Origin: Albugo candida
Lineage: Eukaryota; Oomycota; Peronosporomycetes; Albuginales
Length of the DNA stretch: 64,000 nucleotides
Direction: 5' to 3'
NCBI GenBank assembly: GCA_040437565.1
Contig: JBDOQK010000024.1
Span: 248,001-312,000, forward strand
Part shown: positions 45,953 to 59,148 of the stretch, piece after piece
Numbering within the stretch: position 1 is the first letter of the stretch
Layout of the letters: each line of letters begins with the position of its first letter
Translations under genes and position numbers: made by a program
Notes under the pieces: generated by a model
The model's database searches: none
The model's input: only the letters and a program-made list of their open reading frames with translations
Told to the model about the DNA's origin: nothing

Positions 45953-48900
45953 CTACTCCAGATCTTTTCTGGACCAAACAGCTCTTAACGCCGATCCGAC
46001 CGGACACTGCACGTCTTCTGACGCATTTTCTTGATGATAGCGTAAATCAGTAGCAGTAACAGGACTTTTTCTGTACACCGTGTTCCTGACCTCGTTGTTC
46101 TCACAATGTTGACCCATTTCTGGGAACAATGGAGCGTGCACACCTAATGTCTTACCTTGAACTTTTGTACCAGATCTTTTCTCGAAAATTCTTTCGCTTT
46201 GAAGGGAATGAACGAGATCATTGAATGTATCAAATGTGATCTGTTGCAAGTAGCAAAGTTAAGGGGAACCTCTGAACGAACTTTGCCATACCTTCACTGT
46301 GTCTTGTGACCCCAATTGGCGAAGGTGATTCTCAATTTCTTTTGTCGAAAAACCGAATCCAAGCGCGTGAACCAGTGCGGCTCGAGCTACGCATAATATT
46401 CACATTTCATTCTGGTACATATAAAATATTGCGACTTACTCTGCATTGTAGACAAAAAACCGATCTGTTCAGAATCCGCCCGGTGGAAAGATTCCCAAAT
46501 GAGCTGATCAAAGTCGTCGATATGAGTCGCCTCGTCCACCTTCGCACAATCATCTATCTCAGTTTCATCCGAGTTAATTCCTTGTTCGCTTAGTGCACAC
46601 GTCGACCCCGTGTAAAGCGGTAGCTCACCAGTCGAATCCATCTCCAGCCTTCGTTCTTCATAACGTCGAATACTCGATGCCTTGTACGCAATGATCACTT
46701 CTTTTTGCAGACGGGCCTCGTCTTCGAGTGTTTTCTTATCTCTAGGATCCAAGACGTCTGTCTGGTCCTTTGGATCCTTAAAATGCCTCCATTCATTCAG
46801 CTTGTTAGCAAAAGCCTGCATCTCTATATCATTCAACCAAGAGATTCTGTGAAGCTGTCGAATGATGTTGAATTGTGAAGGCGGAGGAGGGCAATTGTGA
46901 AGGTCTGGTAGCAGCTCTGCAGCCGTTGCCACATACTTCAAGTCGACATGACCGTAGATGTAAGCTGTCATACATGACCCTAGTAAATCCAGACCGTCAA
47001 TTTCCGAATTGCTACGAATGATGCGCATAAATGTCCGTAGCTGTGCGTCATTCTCAGTTCCTCCAGGGACCATCTCATTAAAATCTTTGTCAGCCATGAA
47101 TTTCTTCGTGTCGTGTGGACGAAGAATCTCAAGCCCAGTGCCATCACCGTGCAACACGAATAAAAATGGGTCTATGCGTTCGGTAATTTCCGCCTGCAGT
47201 CGCGTATTTGCCTCTGGTTTGTATCCTTGCCTCTTCTCTTCGTGCGCTGCAACAAATTTGAATTCGAAACGATCTAACGATGCACACATTTGATTCTTAT
47301 CGTGGTCCTCGAACAGCAGCTGTCCTTGACGGCAGTCAAAGCGGTATATTTTATGTACTGAGTTGCTGCCAGTTCCTGATACAACAGCAGACTTTTCGCT
47401 CGTGTAAGAAACGCACACGTGACCATCTTCCTGAGCTGACATGACAAGTCCATTCTTTTTCACTACGGTGATGGATCGTCTCTTATCATCAGACACAACA
47501 TCGGTTCCAAGTACGATACTACTAAGATCCGCCAAGACGACAGTACAACGCACAGGAAAGCTCTCTTTCTCGTGTGAAAGCTTTGTTTCAAAAAGACTGA
47601 GGTTCACATTGATAAAGACATCCTCCCACGGCCTCTTTCTGACGACAAGAGTCGATGTAAGCGGCGTGAAAGATATCATCGTTCCATCTAGATGATATGC
47701 GATGGTTCTGTTGTCTCGGTGTGTTACAACTACGACACCACTTTTTTTCGTCTTCACGACCGCGCCAGTTTCTAAATCTACTTTACTGGTTTCAAAGTTG
47801 TTTCTTTCTATACACGTGAAGCGCTTTGATGTCACATTTTTGACATACATGACTCCGCTTGGATACATAAGCACTTGCTTTCCATCCCTGTGAGTTGATA
47901 GCACCGTCCCATCCGGTCGAATAAGACGAGATTTTTCTGCGGTAGACTTCGAAAGCATTCTCTGCGTGATGATACCCTGCATTGATATTGATATCACTAT
48001 TCCCGTACGAGTCGTATAGGTCGCCTTGACTGAAGAAATTTTGGTTTGCAACACCTCTTGAACCGTAAACAGCGCGCCATCTGCACAACTCGCCATAAAT
48101 TTGGTCGGATGGGGCTTCTCACTACTAGTCTTTTCTGCTCTCGATGGACGTAAACCAAAGTGATCACTGGAGCAGAAAAAAAGTCAAGTCCGAAATTGGG
48201 TCACGAATAGATATTTCCTACCTTTCGTGATACACCGTGAGCCATGATCGAGAATTAGGAGTTCTGTACAGACGGATAAGCGCGTGATTTGATGAGAATA
48301 TGGTGACACGATCTTCTTTGATTAGATGTAAGATTTTCGATAAGAGAGGAATTCTTGGTCGCTTATCATCATTGCTTTTGCCACTAAATGACTGCATCTG
48401 TTTCCATTCAGCAAATGATGGAATTGGCTGTACTTGGTCGGCCGCAGACCAACTTTCCTCGTACTGCTTCCCGCTAGAGAAGTCAGGTATGGCGGCCATC
48501 AACAGACAATCCGAAAGGCGATCATATTGACTAATAACTCGTTTAGATGTCTGAAGGACAAATGCTAGCCTTTGTGGCAACCCGGAATCATTGAGAGACT
48601 CATAATGATCTCTTGTGCGCAGAGGAACTCCTATTTCATTTTTCATAATATCTTGAAACATTGTGTACCATGATTTCAATCGAACATGTTCCAAAGAAAG
48701 CCCTGAAATGTATTTGAGTTCGTGAAGAGAAGCAGAACGTTCAGCTATTGAGATAACAGGCGCTTTTGGCATTCTATTCCGGCCATCAGGACCCGTTCCT
48801 GGATAATTACAAAGGCTCCAAAGCGATTTTTCTGCTTCTCTTATGCTATCAAGCCATGATGGAGCGCTCTCTTCTTCTTGGATGAACGACGTAGGATCGA

Positions 48901-50050
48901 GATTACCAAAAATTGCCAACAAGTTGACGGCGGCGCCTTCGTGATAGGAAAGAAATGGTTCTATCTGGCCATTCAATGTCGCTCTAATCATGTTCTTACT
49001 CTCATTCCGATCCGTCTGTACGATGGTCTCCACCATTGCTTTTACGATTAATGCGAGACTGCTATTTTCAAATACACTTTGTGGTAAAACTTGATGAAAC
49101 TTCTTCGTATCAGAGACAACTCTGGCTGCGTCAAACTGCGTCGCTGAATGAATCGATAGTTGCATTTTCTCAGCATTATAGATTTCCTTATCGTTTGCGA
49201 TTGTTTTCGAAAGCTCTAAGACTTCCATCTGCACCAGACTAACAGGTTTGTACCCAGTCTTGCTTCCACCATCCCTCAACGCTACCTCCGAGATGAGAAA
49301 ATCATTCCATTTTGAGCCTTTCTTCTTCATTTCTTCCCTGCAAGCATCGACAATGCTTTGCCTACTTCTACACACTTCATTGTAATTGTCAGTCGGATAA
49401 AGGCCATCACCAGCAACCCTCTCAGATGACGGAGCATCATCCTTCCCTTCCGATACATTATGCGTGTCCACAATAGAGATTATTCCGTCAAGCGGGATCG
49501 GAAATGCATTCGTGAAATTGTTCTGTTCGGCACACGATTCGGTATGCCGTAATAGTGCGAGTACTTCGGTCAAATCGCTCGGGTAGTCCACAAGAAGATA
49601 AGAAACTGTAGAAGTCACTTGCAGCGTCTTTGGAAGATCAATATCATCTTCACTGAGATCCGAACTTTTAACAGTATCGAGTGCTTTTGTGATAGCTTTT
49701 CCATTTCGCGTGACGTACTGTCGGAATGCTATTGCTAGTTTCTGTGACAGCATAGTTGAGTCATTTATGGTCTGCACTTCATCGGAGGCGCCACTTTCCG
49801 TGCACGCTTTATAATCAGAATCTAAATAGTCTACAATGTCTTTCCTCTTTATAAGTTTATACTTCATTATATCGCTTTCTTCCTTGTCGCTATCATGTTG
49901 AAGTTGTTGCAAAAGCTCATCGAATCGCTCCACATCGGTATCGACATTGGCGATTAATAGGATACTCGAGCGCCACACTTCTTTCTGAACAAAGACTCAT
50001 GAGCTACGTGCACTCATGAAATGCATTCATACCGAGTAATCGTCAGACAT
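45953..50050 (-). CDS. SPAG17/PF6-like flagellar central-pair protein
   Basis: Five exons join in frame: 50033-50050 (MSDDYS), 48222-49984, 46440-48166, 46292-46386 and 45953-46240. Introns are 48-55 nt; 1296 aa. The first half is helical (for example TVSYLLVDYPSDLTEVLALL). The middle has beta-rich segments with repeated DG-T-x-hydrophobic patterns typical of the PF6/SPAG17 C-terminal half: RPDGTVLSTHRDGKQVLMYP, YHLDGTMISFTPL and LHGDGTGLEILRP. The C terminus has paired helix-loop-helix segments (ESFHRADSEQIGFLSTMQTR and ITFDTFNDLVHSL) that look EF-hand-like, though the loops are poor calcium binders. PF6/SPAG17 sits on the C1a projection of the central pair. The protein is shorter than human SPAG17 (over 2200 aa), so the orthology is probable rather than certain. 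Confidence 0.65.
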
Positions 50051-50136
50051 GCTTCAGCATAAAGCTTTTGGCTACTTTCAACGGTTGCCAAGTTCGCTGC
50101 GTACTTAGCGATACATTGTCGAGCGCATGGAATTAA

Positions 50137-52619
50137 ATGACGCCGATACAATATTCATTACTGATTATCGTCTTGAGGGCATTCGATTTTGAGTCAATAG
50201 TAGTGGAGAAATTACCCAATCTTGAAGAAAATTACACGCTGATTAATTCAGCTATTGTTTCGACAACGTGCGATGAAGGTAGACTGGAAGACTCTGCCAA
50301 GGAGATACTGAAAAATAACTATGATGTCGTAATGGGCGCTACGCTTTCGGCGACATCGGATAAGGCTCATTTCCAACATTTCGTACGTCTCTAATGTCTA
50401 ATTTACTCGATATATTCTTCTTATTTATACCAGAGGATTCTGTATAGAAAACTATTGATGCGCTGTTCGCAGCACAAGCTATCGCGCACGAAGATTTTGC
50501 GCTCGGGGCAAATCAGTTCCGGTACTTAACGAGACATTGCCTTATTGATATATTATCATGCTGATTCTCATTTATTAGCACAATATTAACATATCAGAAG
50601 CCGAATGGACGGATTCCTCATCTTGTGTATGGTCCATCTGTACCTCGCGAGTGGAATTGGATCTCGAAAGCAGCAACATTTTATCCCGGTCCGTCTTTTT
50701 GGATGAATGTTTCGTCAGAATCAACACGGGAAGAGACGAATGGATCAAATGAATCACAAAGACGATCACAGTTTCTGACTTCGACACTCTCAGTGCCTCC
50801 ACTTGCCGCTGATATCGCATTAAATATTTTCAGACTTGCACCGTTTGATACCATGATGGGATCTGTAACATATAAAGCCATCGCCATTGAATTTCTTTGT
50901 GAAGCATATGACCCTCTGAAACGTTTTCATCAGTTTTTGATTCGTGATCGGATATCAAATCGTACCACATACGGCTATCCTCATACCAGCGAGAAACTCA
51001 CACTTTTCATAGCTATTGTAAGATGCCATTATATATATTTCTTGGTTGGGATTGCTGAATTTCTTTGTAGCATCCATGGGAAACGTTATCGCCTTGGTCA
51101 CAGCATTGGGAACCTTATTTGCACCAATTCAAACATCGTCCAGATTATGATCAAATTATTCACAATTTACAAATACCGGAAGAAGTAAAAAGTCGATTTA
51201 TTGATGGAAGCCGAGTTATGATCTCGGAATCTGAGGCAGATATCATACAAAACTACTATAAACCAATGCTGTATGTTGCTCAAAAGGTGACTCGAAATGT
51301 ATCAAGTGTTTACGACTTGGGCGGGGTTGAAGACGTCGAATTCAACTCTTTCGTTCTGCGGTCCACCAACGCATTAGTGACCATCGGGAATATCCTATCA
51401 GAACATGCAGCAGTCTGTAATGGTATCATCACTCAAGAACAGTTGGAAGCTGATACTCGCGACTTTGAAAACCTGAAAGTACGCCTCGAGGAATCATTAC
51501 TTGGTGATAGTATGGGAAAAATAGGATTATGGAATGAGACTATGCAAGTAAGTGGGGTCGATTTATGAGTCATCAGGGGATCTGAAAGTCCCACTTTTTT
51601 GCGTAGTGCTACAATGACGCAAGCAACTACGCAATCGACCCAATGCATCCATCTCTTCGAAATATTCTCCCGTCCTTTGCGCAAGAACTTCCAAGCAATA
51701 TAAAAAGCTCACTTTTCTCGCATTTTCTGGCACCGTCTGGCACCTTTGGCTTTCTATGTGATCAATTTCCTATTCCGTATTATCCGTGCAATTCCTCTAC
51801 AGGCACATCGGGCAATCCGATAACGCTTCTCCATTACAATTACCTGATGCATCGATCTTTCACTGAGGTAAGATTCTACACGTAGCGTCCAATATTGAAT
51901 GCGAAGAACTGACGAAAAGGACGTCAGAATAATTTCTTTGGTGTCGCTGAATTCTTACGCAATCGAACAGCTTCGATGTTATGTGGTTTTGACGAACGGA
52001 TGAACGCAACAAGCATTGGATTTAACACACAGAGCGCCGCAGAAATCAGGTACATTGACGACTATGGCTTGAACTCGAGTATGGCAGCAGCGATGGTACT
52101 GAATATCCTTCTTCCAGCAGGTAAATATCTCTGTGTCTGACTCGCTCGTCATACGTTGACTCTCCTGTAGTGGCTCCATTTCCGAATCCTGCGGTTCCTC
52201 CAGTGGATCATAGAATGCTCACGGTGATCATGTGTATTGAGCTCACAGTTGCATTTGGTGTCGCATTGGGATGTTTCATTTTTTCCGTTTACTTTGTTGC
52301 AAATCGACCACGAGCTAACGCATATCGATGCGAAAACTCTCAACAGATCAATCTCGATCACACGGACCAGGATCGGGTACCTTTGGTAGAGTCATCTAAT
52401 CGAGACGGCATTCCAAAGTCTGTGACTGAAAATCGTGATCAACGGGATCAGAGTTTCGGAGACTCAGGACTTGAATCCACCCCCGATCTAGAAGAATCGC
52501 TTCTAACGGAAGAAGACGAGCAGGCATATGGCTCGATCGAAAGAGCCCGTCGAGATAATCGGAAGGATGCTCGATGGGAATCTTTGAAAGATGCGATTTC
52601 AATTGTGAGTCCTTGGTGA
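50137..52619 (+). CDS. Membrane-anchored GH63-like (alpha/alpha)6-barrel protein
   Basis: Seven exons: 50137-50382, 50448-50521, 50579-51017, 51071-51547, 51607-51867, 51928-52120 and 52171-52619. Introns are 50-65 nt; 712 aa in one frame. It starts with a hydrophobic signal-like segment (MTPIQYSLLIIVLRAF), has several N-x-S/T sites, and ends with one membrane helix (VIMCIELTVAFGVALGCFIF) and an acidic cytoplasmic tail: type I topology. The ectodomain follows the order of GH63-related glycosidases: TIDALFAAQAIAHEDFALG, YQKPNGRIPHLVYG, VPPLAADIALNIF, DPLKRFHQFLIRDR, HPWETLSPWSQHW, then YAIDPMHPSLRNIL. In active members the HPWE block continues with a catalytic Asp (HPWESG-x-DNS); here that position appears to be Pro. 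It could be a sugar-binding relative. The final exon is present twice because of gap 6 (second copy 53113-53561). Confidence 0.55.
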
Positions 52620-53755
52620 ATATGTAATCAAACAATATCCGCTATATTTTCTGAATAGTGTTATCCCATTCCCGCAAACCCAACAGTTTCTGTCCGAGCT
52701 CTGATGGTCTGTATCCGTCGGGGAACCATTCATCTTCTCCAAATTGTCTAGCATTCATCGCAGGCATAAACTCCCTTGGATCTCTGACCGGTATCATTTT
52801 GATGTACTGAACCNNNNNNNNNNNNNNNNNNNNNNNNNNNNNNNNNNNNNNNNNNNNNNNNNNNNNNNNNNNNNNNNNNNNNNNNNNNNNNNNNNNNNNN
52901 NNNNNNNNNNNNNTTCGATGTTATGTGGTTTTGACGAACGGATGAACGCAACAAGCATTGGATTTAACACACAGAGCGCCGCAGAAATCAGGTACATTGA
53001 CGACTATGGCTTGAACTCGAGTATGGCAGCAGCGATGGTACTGAATATCCTTCTTCCAGCAGGTAAATATCTCTGTGTCTGACTCGCTCGTCATACGTTG
53101 ACTCTCCTGTAGTGGCTCCATTTCCGAATCCTGCGGTTCCTCCAGTGGATCATAGAATGCTCACGGTGATCATGTGTATTGAGCTCACAGTTGCATTTGG
53201 TGTCGCATTGGGATGTTTCATTTTTTCCGTTTACTTTGTTGCAAATCGACCACGAGCTAACGCATATCGATGCGAAAACTCTCAACAGATCAATCTCGAT
53301 CACACGGACCAGGATCGGGTACCTTTGGTAGAGTCATCTAATCGAGACGGCATTCCAAAGTCTGTGACTGAAAATCGTGATCAACGGGATCAGAGTTTCG
53401 GAGACTCAGGACTTGAATCCACCCCCGATCTAGAAGAATCGCTTCTAACGGAAGAAGACGAGCAGGCATATGGCTCGATCGAAAGAGCCCGTCGAGATAA
53501 TCGGAAGGATGCTCGATGGGAATCTTTGAAAGATGCGATTTCAATTGTGAGTCCTTGGTGAATATGTAATCAAACAATATCCGCTATATTTTCTGAATAG
53601 TGTTATCCCATTCCCGCAAACCCAACAGTTTCTGTCCGAGCTCTGATGGTCTGTATCCGTCGGGGAACCATTCATCTTCTCCAAATTGTCTAGCATTCAT
53701 CGCAGGCATAAACTCCCTTGGATCTCTGACCGGTATCATTTTGATGTACTGAACC
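51972..53755. repeat. Assembly gap 6: 100 N flanked by 842-bp identical copies
   Basis: 51972-52813 is repeated exactly at 52914-53755 around exactly 100 N (52814-52913). It doubles the last two exons of the GH63-like gene and the 3' 172 bp of the convergent PhyH gene. Corrected, the stops of these two genes are 22 bp apart. Confidence 0.93.
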
Positions 53756-54731
53756 ATACGGAAGTCAAAGCCTGTGTTCGGAAAGTTTCTAAGAAAAAAC
53801 TGAGGTAGAAATGAGGAAACAGCCAGGAATTTATGGCCGTACCCATGCGGGAGCTGGCTATTCCACACTAGAAGCGAGCCAGCCTTCATTGGCACTCGCC
53901 GTATGTTTTCACGCATGTCATCATCATCCGGTACTTCGACAAAGTTGCGCGAGGCAATGCTGGATAATGAGCCGTATGTGTTTCGATGTGAGCTTGCCCA
54001 ATTGAAAAATGTACCATCAGTGAACTTTGGCACACAATGGAACCCTCCATTCCCTTCCGGGCAATCGGATAACGTGAGAAGACCTTGCACTCGAATCGAT
54101 CCATATTCTTCTTTCTCACGTAATGACAGAGGCCTGGGTCCAAACCCCGCAGCTGAAGTTCCAAGGTGAAAAGGATTTAAATCCCAATGCAGCCAATCCT
54201 TTTTGGTCTGCCAATTGTCCTGGAACGCATCCTCAGGCATGGATGCATTTATGTCGGCTCTTCCTCGTACTCTAGCTGGCCTCATAACACCATATCGATC
54301 GATGCTTACCCAGAGTTCTGTCGACTGTAGGATATTGCTGAATGCTTGATAAACAAGTGGATTCTCGCGATTTTGCCAAGCTTGAGGCTGCCGATTCACC
54401 CAGGTCGAATCCAGTTTCTTCATGCGTTTCCAGTACGGAAAAGCGCCCATGAATCCTCCATTCTTACATATTTTTGAAGGCCAATTCTCGTTTCCCCATG
54501 AGCTCGGATCATCGCGTTTTACGTTACCATCTTCCTCAATGTATTCCCAAATCTGAATAGAGGAGAAAATAGTGGCACAGACGACACAAAGTCAGGCGAG
54601 ATTCTAACCTCATTGACAGAACGTTCAATTTCATCCGAATTGAGAACATCTTCAATAACAACGTATCCATTCTCCTTAAATGACGTGACGTAATCGTCGA
54701 CTTGATGCGATTTGAATCCTCCCGTATCCAT
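53584..54731 (-). CDS. Phytanoyl-CoA dioxygenase (PhyH) family protein
   Basis: Fe(II)/2-oxoglutarate-dependent oxygenase fold. Two exons, 54609-54731 and 53584-54552, with a 56-nt intron; 363 aa from ATG (MDTGGFKSHQVDDYVTSF). The N terminus has the PhyH opening FKENGYVVIEDVLNSDEIERS. The iron-binding H-x-D is in WLHWDLNPF (about residue 162), and the distal His is in SQLPHGYGH (about residue 277), preceded by KAGSLLVWNS as in the family. GLLTLSDCPEGNGGFHCVP is the conserved core strand region between them. Substrate cannot be told from sequence; related fungal and oomycete proteins are usually annotated only as PhyH-like. A 3' fragment of the gene (52642-52813) is repeated before gap 6 and is not a second gene. 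Confidence 0.82.
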
Positions 54732-54799
54732 TTTAATACCAGGCCAATGTTGTGCCTTATTGGCGTTATTTCAGCGCTTATCGGCCTCTGTTTTTCCGC

Positions 54800-57700
54800 T
54801 TATTTTCGCTTATACTGTCTCCTGTTTTCTCGCTCAAATCGAATCTCTTCTCCATACGCATTGTCTTCTTCTTCCCCTTCTTGTGTAAACGACGTGAGCT
54901 CGCGTGCGGCTGTGCTGAAGGACTTTTGCATGATGCGATAAGGACTAGTTTGTTGTTTATTTTGTGACACTCGAACGTTGTATCGAACTTTTTCTTCGTC
55001 ATTTTCGTTCGGATCCGAAGATTCCAACTGAAGAGTGTGCGGTGACGCTGCGGTGGATCCTGTAGATTGAAGGCTCTTTTTGCGTTGAAGAAAAGCAGGC
55101 CCGCTCGTCTGTACAGGGGCATCCTCACCCAGTGCCAAGCGGACTGCTTGCTCGATGTAATCGGCAAGAACAGGAGTCTTCGTATCGTCTGTGTTGGTGA
55201 CTCCTATCATCCGAGCAACGTGACGTATACCATGGTCAAGTTTCTAGCAAGTGAGGCATCATAAGATCAGTTGTATCAATGTAGAAGAGTCTTATCACCT
55301 GTAAAAGATTGCGTAGATGGAGTGCATTCTCCCTTTTTCGCTGGGTGACAGAAATTGCGTTCATGACCTCGGATTCTGCCAATTTTAAGTTCTGTAGGTA
55401 TGCCGCTTCAGTTTGTGTTGTGCTTGTTTGTTCCAACTCTGCTCGAGAAAAGTTTAGATTCTCATCGACGTGCGGTAATTCAATCACATCATTTTTGACT
55501 GTACTAAAAGGTGGATTGTCTGTATCATTGTTCTCAAGCTTCACCCGCGCGAGATCCAACTTTAGCCTTTCTAGATGCTGGCGAGAATGTAACAAGCACT
55601 CCTCAGTCTTTGATTCTTCTTCTTGAAGCTGCAACTCGTGTTGATGCAAATCTTTCCATAATACATGGACCTCATTCGAATCATTGAGACCAGCATGACG
55701 TAATAAATCTACCAGCTCTCTCTCTGCATCGGGGTATGCTGGTGACTTTTCTTGGCCAGAATCGCTTAAATACGAGTTTTGAGAATCGGCTTGCACTCCC
55801 GGATGATGTTCGGTCGAGTACTTCTTCGGAATTGACGGAGAATGAACCTTTTTGAGCTTTTCGGTTGTAGATTTTGAACTGTACCGCTCAACAGCTAATC
55901 TTTGCTGCCTGTGATTTTGCCATCGTTTACGTTTGATAATCGCACGATGTACGCGAACCTTCTCCATCAAAGCCTGCTCAACACTATCTATCTTTGATAA
56001 TAGAAGATTCTTCTCTTGATTCACAGCATGTACTTTTTCTCTTACACCAGCAATTTCATGTTTACATTTAACGATATCAACATCACACCTTTCGAGTATG
56101 TTGGAGTTTCTTGCCGGATTGGCTTCGCAGTGACGAACGACTGCCTTATAATAATCGCTCAATTGCCTACCCAACACAGTTTCTTTGCCAGCAGATACTA
56201 TCCGCTGTTGCAATTCTTCTTCTTTGTCCCTTTCATGCCCAACATGGCCAGTCGTAGCTCGAGAATCCATCAATTGTGCATCCAAAGACTTTAGAAGCGC
56301 TAGTTTTTCTTTTTCCAGAAATATGCTTTGGTTATATTTTGTACGGATTTCCAGCAGTTGATTACTCCAGTGTTCTAGATCATCCGGTGAGCAATGCAAA
56401 GCGTCCTGATAAATGAAACGATCGGACACGTCTGTGTCATTATTGTCTTCAAGGCTAGGCTTCTCAAGCACGTCTGGAATGTCCGAAGCTGTCTTTTTCG
56501 TTCTTTTTTGAGGAATCAAGGAAGCAATTTCTTTATGTCTAGCTGAAGATTGACGAACGTCCCCTTCTTCTCCTTTTGTGGATAGCTTGCTAACACTTGC
56601 ATTTAAAGGGTGCGATTGGAGGCTTTTATCTCTCGTTGTATCAATACAATCTGAAAAGTGGTGCGCAAAAGCGATCGCAAACAGAGGAAACTGCACCCAG
56701 AGCCATCGTTGGAGATAGTATGAGTCACTTTCCTGCAAGCTTGCGGTTGCAAAGCCTTCGTCGAGCTGGCTGGTATAAAAGTTCGCACAGAATGGTTTTT
56801 TCGAAGACGTCTGTGCTGCAAGTGAAGATATAAAATCTTTCCATTGAGGAGCCCTCGGTCTATGGTTGCTGACATTCTGAACGATATAAAGGTCGAATCG
56901 AGCTTGGTACTCTCGTAGAAACTCGGTGAGATTTAGAAGAAGAGCCAATAGGGTCTTGGAATTCGGTCTGTCACGATGTATATAGCGATCCAGGCTTTTG
57001 ACAAATTCATCGACCGGATCAGCGACTGGATGATTCTTACGAAGTATGGTCCAGTGTGCAAAATACTCCTCGCGATTATAAGCGGTCCACCATAGCTGAA
57101 ACAAATCGATGTCACTCAGCAAACTTGTCAACGTTGGCCAAAGTTCACATCGTTCGAGCTGGATCGGTAATTCCAAAATGCGGAGTTGAGAGGCGTCCGC
57201 TTTCTCGAAATATTGTGCTAGTTCGCGGAAATATGATAAATGTAATTTTGAATCCTGTAGGAAGCCAAATCGGACTAAAAGTCGAAAAGTGTTGTGATTG
57301 AAATTGTAGCAATATATCTTTTGAGGCTTCTCTCCAGCCATCCAACTATCGGTTTTGATCTGCAACAAGTGCGGTTTGATAAGGCTGAAAATATTTTTAA
57401 AAACGGATGGAGATATGTCTCTACTGACAAGCTGCATGAGGTCTTCCTCCCTAAGGCCGTATCTTGAGACCACTAATAAACTTAGAAGATGTCTAATCAC
57501 AAGCACATGCTGTTTCGTGGATAGATTGTCATCAAGATATTGTCTGTGTGCTAAGATTACTTCAGTTCTTCTCCCATTTCTCTCCAAAATGGGGTTCTCA
57601 GAACCACCCAGTGCGCGCTCTTGAGTGTTTGATTTGTCCATCCTTTTGAGCGGAACTGCCGGATTGACTTTGGGGGAGGCTATTCTATCCATTAAACTTG

Positions 57701-59081
57701 TCGATTTTCGTTGGATACTAATTGAATTATTTCGAGAAGCCAAAAGTCCTTCCTCTTCTATTATGTATCGGTTCCATTCTCTCAGGATCAGAATGTATAA
57801 CCCAATAGGTGAATCAACTTTTGTGGCTTTTGCAATCCATGAAGCTACCGTGTATCCACGCAATGATTGATTGGAAGATCTAAAGCGCTCTGTTGTATTC
57901 GTTTGTTCTAATAGCAGTCGAATATAGAGAGGATTAGAACTTCCTGGTGCTGCAATGATTAAATCCACTTCTCTTTGTCGTAGTTGCAGTCCCTCACGTT
58001 CAGCATATGACTAGAAAACTTATCGATAAGAATACTCGCGTTTCGATGGAAACAGCATCACCTTTATGATAATTCGGCAGGTATCATGATGTATTGGCTC
58101 GATAGCAAGAACTATCTCGCATCGTCGATGTAGCTCACGGATGGTGCTTCTCTGGAGCGTTGAATTTGCATAAGAGCTCTCGTCATCTTGAGGGTAACGT
58201 CGCTCGTTCGCTGTATCGAAAGAAGCGTCACGATGAGACAAAAGCTCAGTATTTGTCATCTTCGCGGAAAAAATGATTCTAACGTTCGATGGAAGGACCA
58301 TCGGAAGCCATAATAATGAATGTGTACCATCGTTAGCTCTTAGGCAATCCACCCCATCCACTACCAATATGATACTGGTGAAATATGAGCCTTCACTCCA
58401 CAAGTAGAGCAGATAAGGAAAAGCAAGCCTTACCGCACTTTTGTCCCCTCAGCAGAAAGATCTTTAGCAAAGAATTTTGTTTTGTTGAGAACTCCTTCCA
58501 AACAACGAATCAAAGAAAATCTTAATTTTTCTTCGTCCTTTTCCTGAGGTACGTCAAAATCATGCAATTTGAATGTTTTTTTCAAATGGGAAAATAGTCG
58601 ATGCAAGAAGCTACCAATTTTGATGCTCTCATATGTGCAGCCGCAAAAGTGCGTAAAGATATACTCGTTCTTCCCTATCGATGAGTTCTGTCGTCGAGCA
58701 GCCCAATACGCTAACAAAGCCGACTTTCCACTTCCGGTGTTGCCAAATATTACTAACGGTTGACATGATGCACTACCCAGTGGATTGTTATTACAGTCCG
58801 ACTTATCCAAGGCTTTCTTGGCAGCAATCGATTTCTCCCCACAAAAGTCATCTAGAACCCGCAGATAATTCTCATTCGGTACATAAACGAAATCTCTTGT
58901 TCGACTAAGATGCATCAGATTTTATAAATAATCAACGAAATCCTTGCTCGATCGCATACCTGTCAGAGAAAGCTTGATGTGCTGCATTTTCTCGACAGAC
59001 ATTAAAGCTTTCTGTGAAAGGCACACTTTTGTGATCGAGTCCGTCTATGTCATCGGATATCGGAATTGGGAATTCGGCCAT
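54800..59081 (-). CDS. NPHP3-like STAND (NACHT-type) NTPase with long coiled coil
   Basis: Five exons: 58960-59081, 58434-58904, 58062-58395, 55299-58010 and 54800-55243; 1360 aa in frame. The 38-nt intron 58396-58433 is the weakest junction. It begins MAEFPIPISDDIDGLD with CRENAAHQAFSDR just after. Walker A is FGNTGSGKSALLAYW (about residue 95), followed by THFCGCTYESIKIGSFLHRL. Walker B is ILVVDGVDCL (about 206) and a sensor strand is NVRIIFSAK. The helical STAND region has LIIAAPGSSNPLYIRLLLEQ and LLSLLVVSRYGLREEDLMQL, as in nephrocystin-3 and related TPR-STAND proteins. Instead of recognisable TPRs, the C-terminal half from about residue 780 is coiled coil rich in Glu/Lys/Leu (NQVLEIRTKYNQ-like heptads). 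In animals NPHP3 acts at the ciliary inversin compartment; a ciliary role here is inference. Confidence 0.72.
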
Positions 59082-59148
59082 TTACGCATGCAGTAGTGAT
59101 CCGTCAGAAAAAATGTTCTATGTATAGAAATTATGCATTGTATCTGAT

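Noticed and set aside
50084-50089. GTTGCC as half of an X-box between the SPAG17-like and GH63-like genes
   Set aside because: Only one half-site is present and a six-base match is expected by chance.
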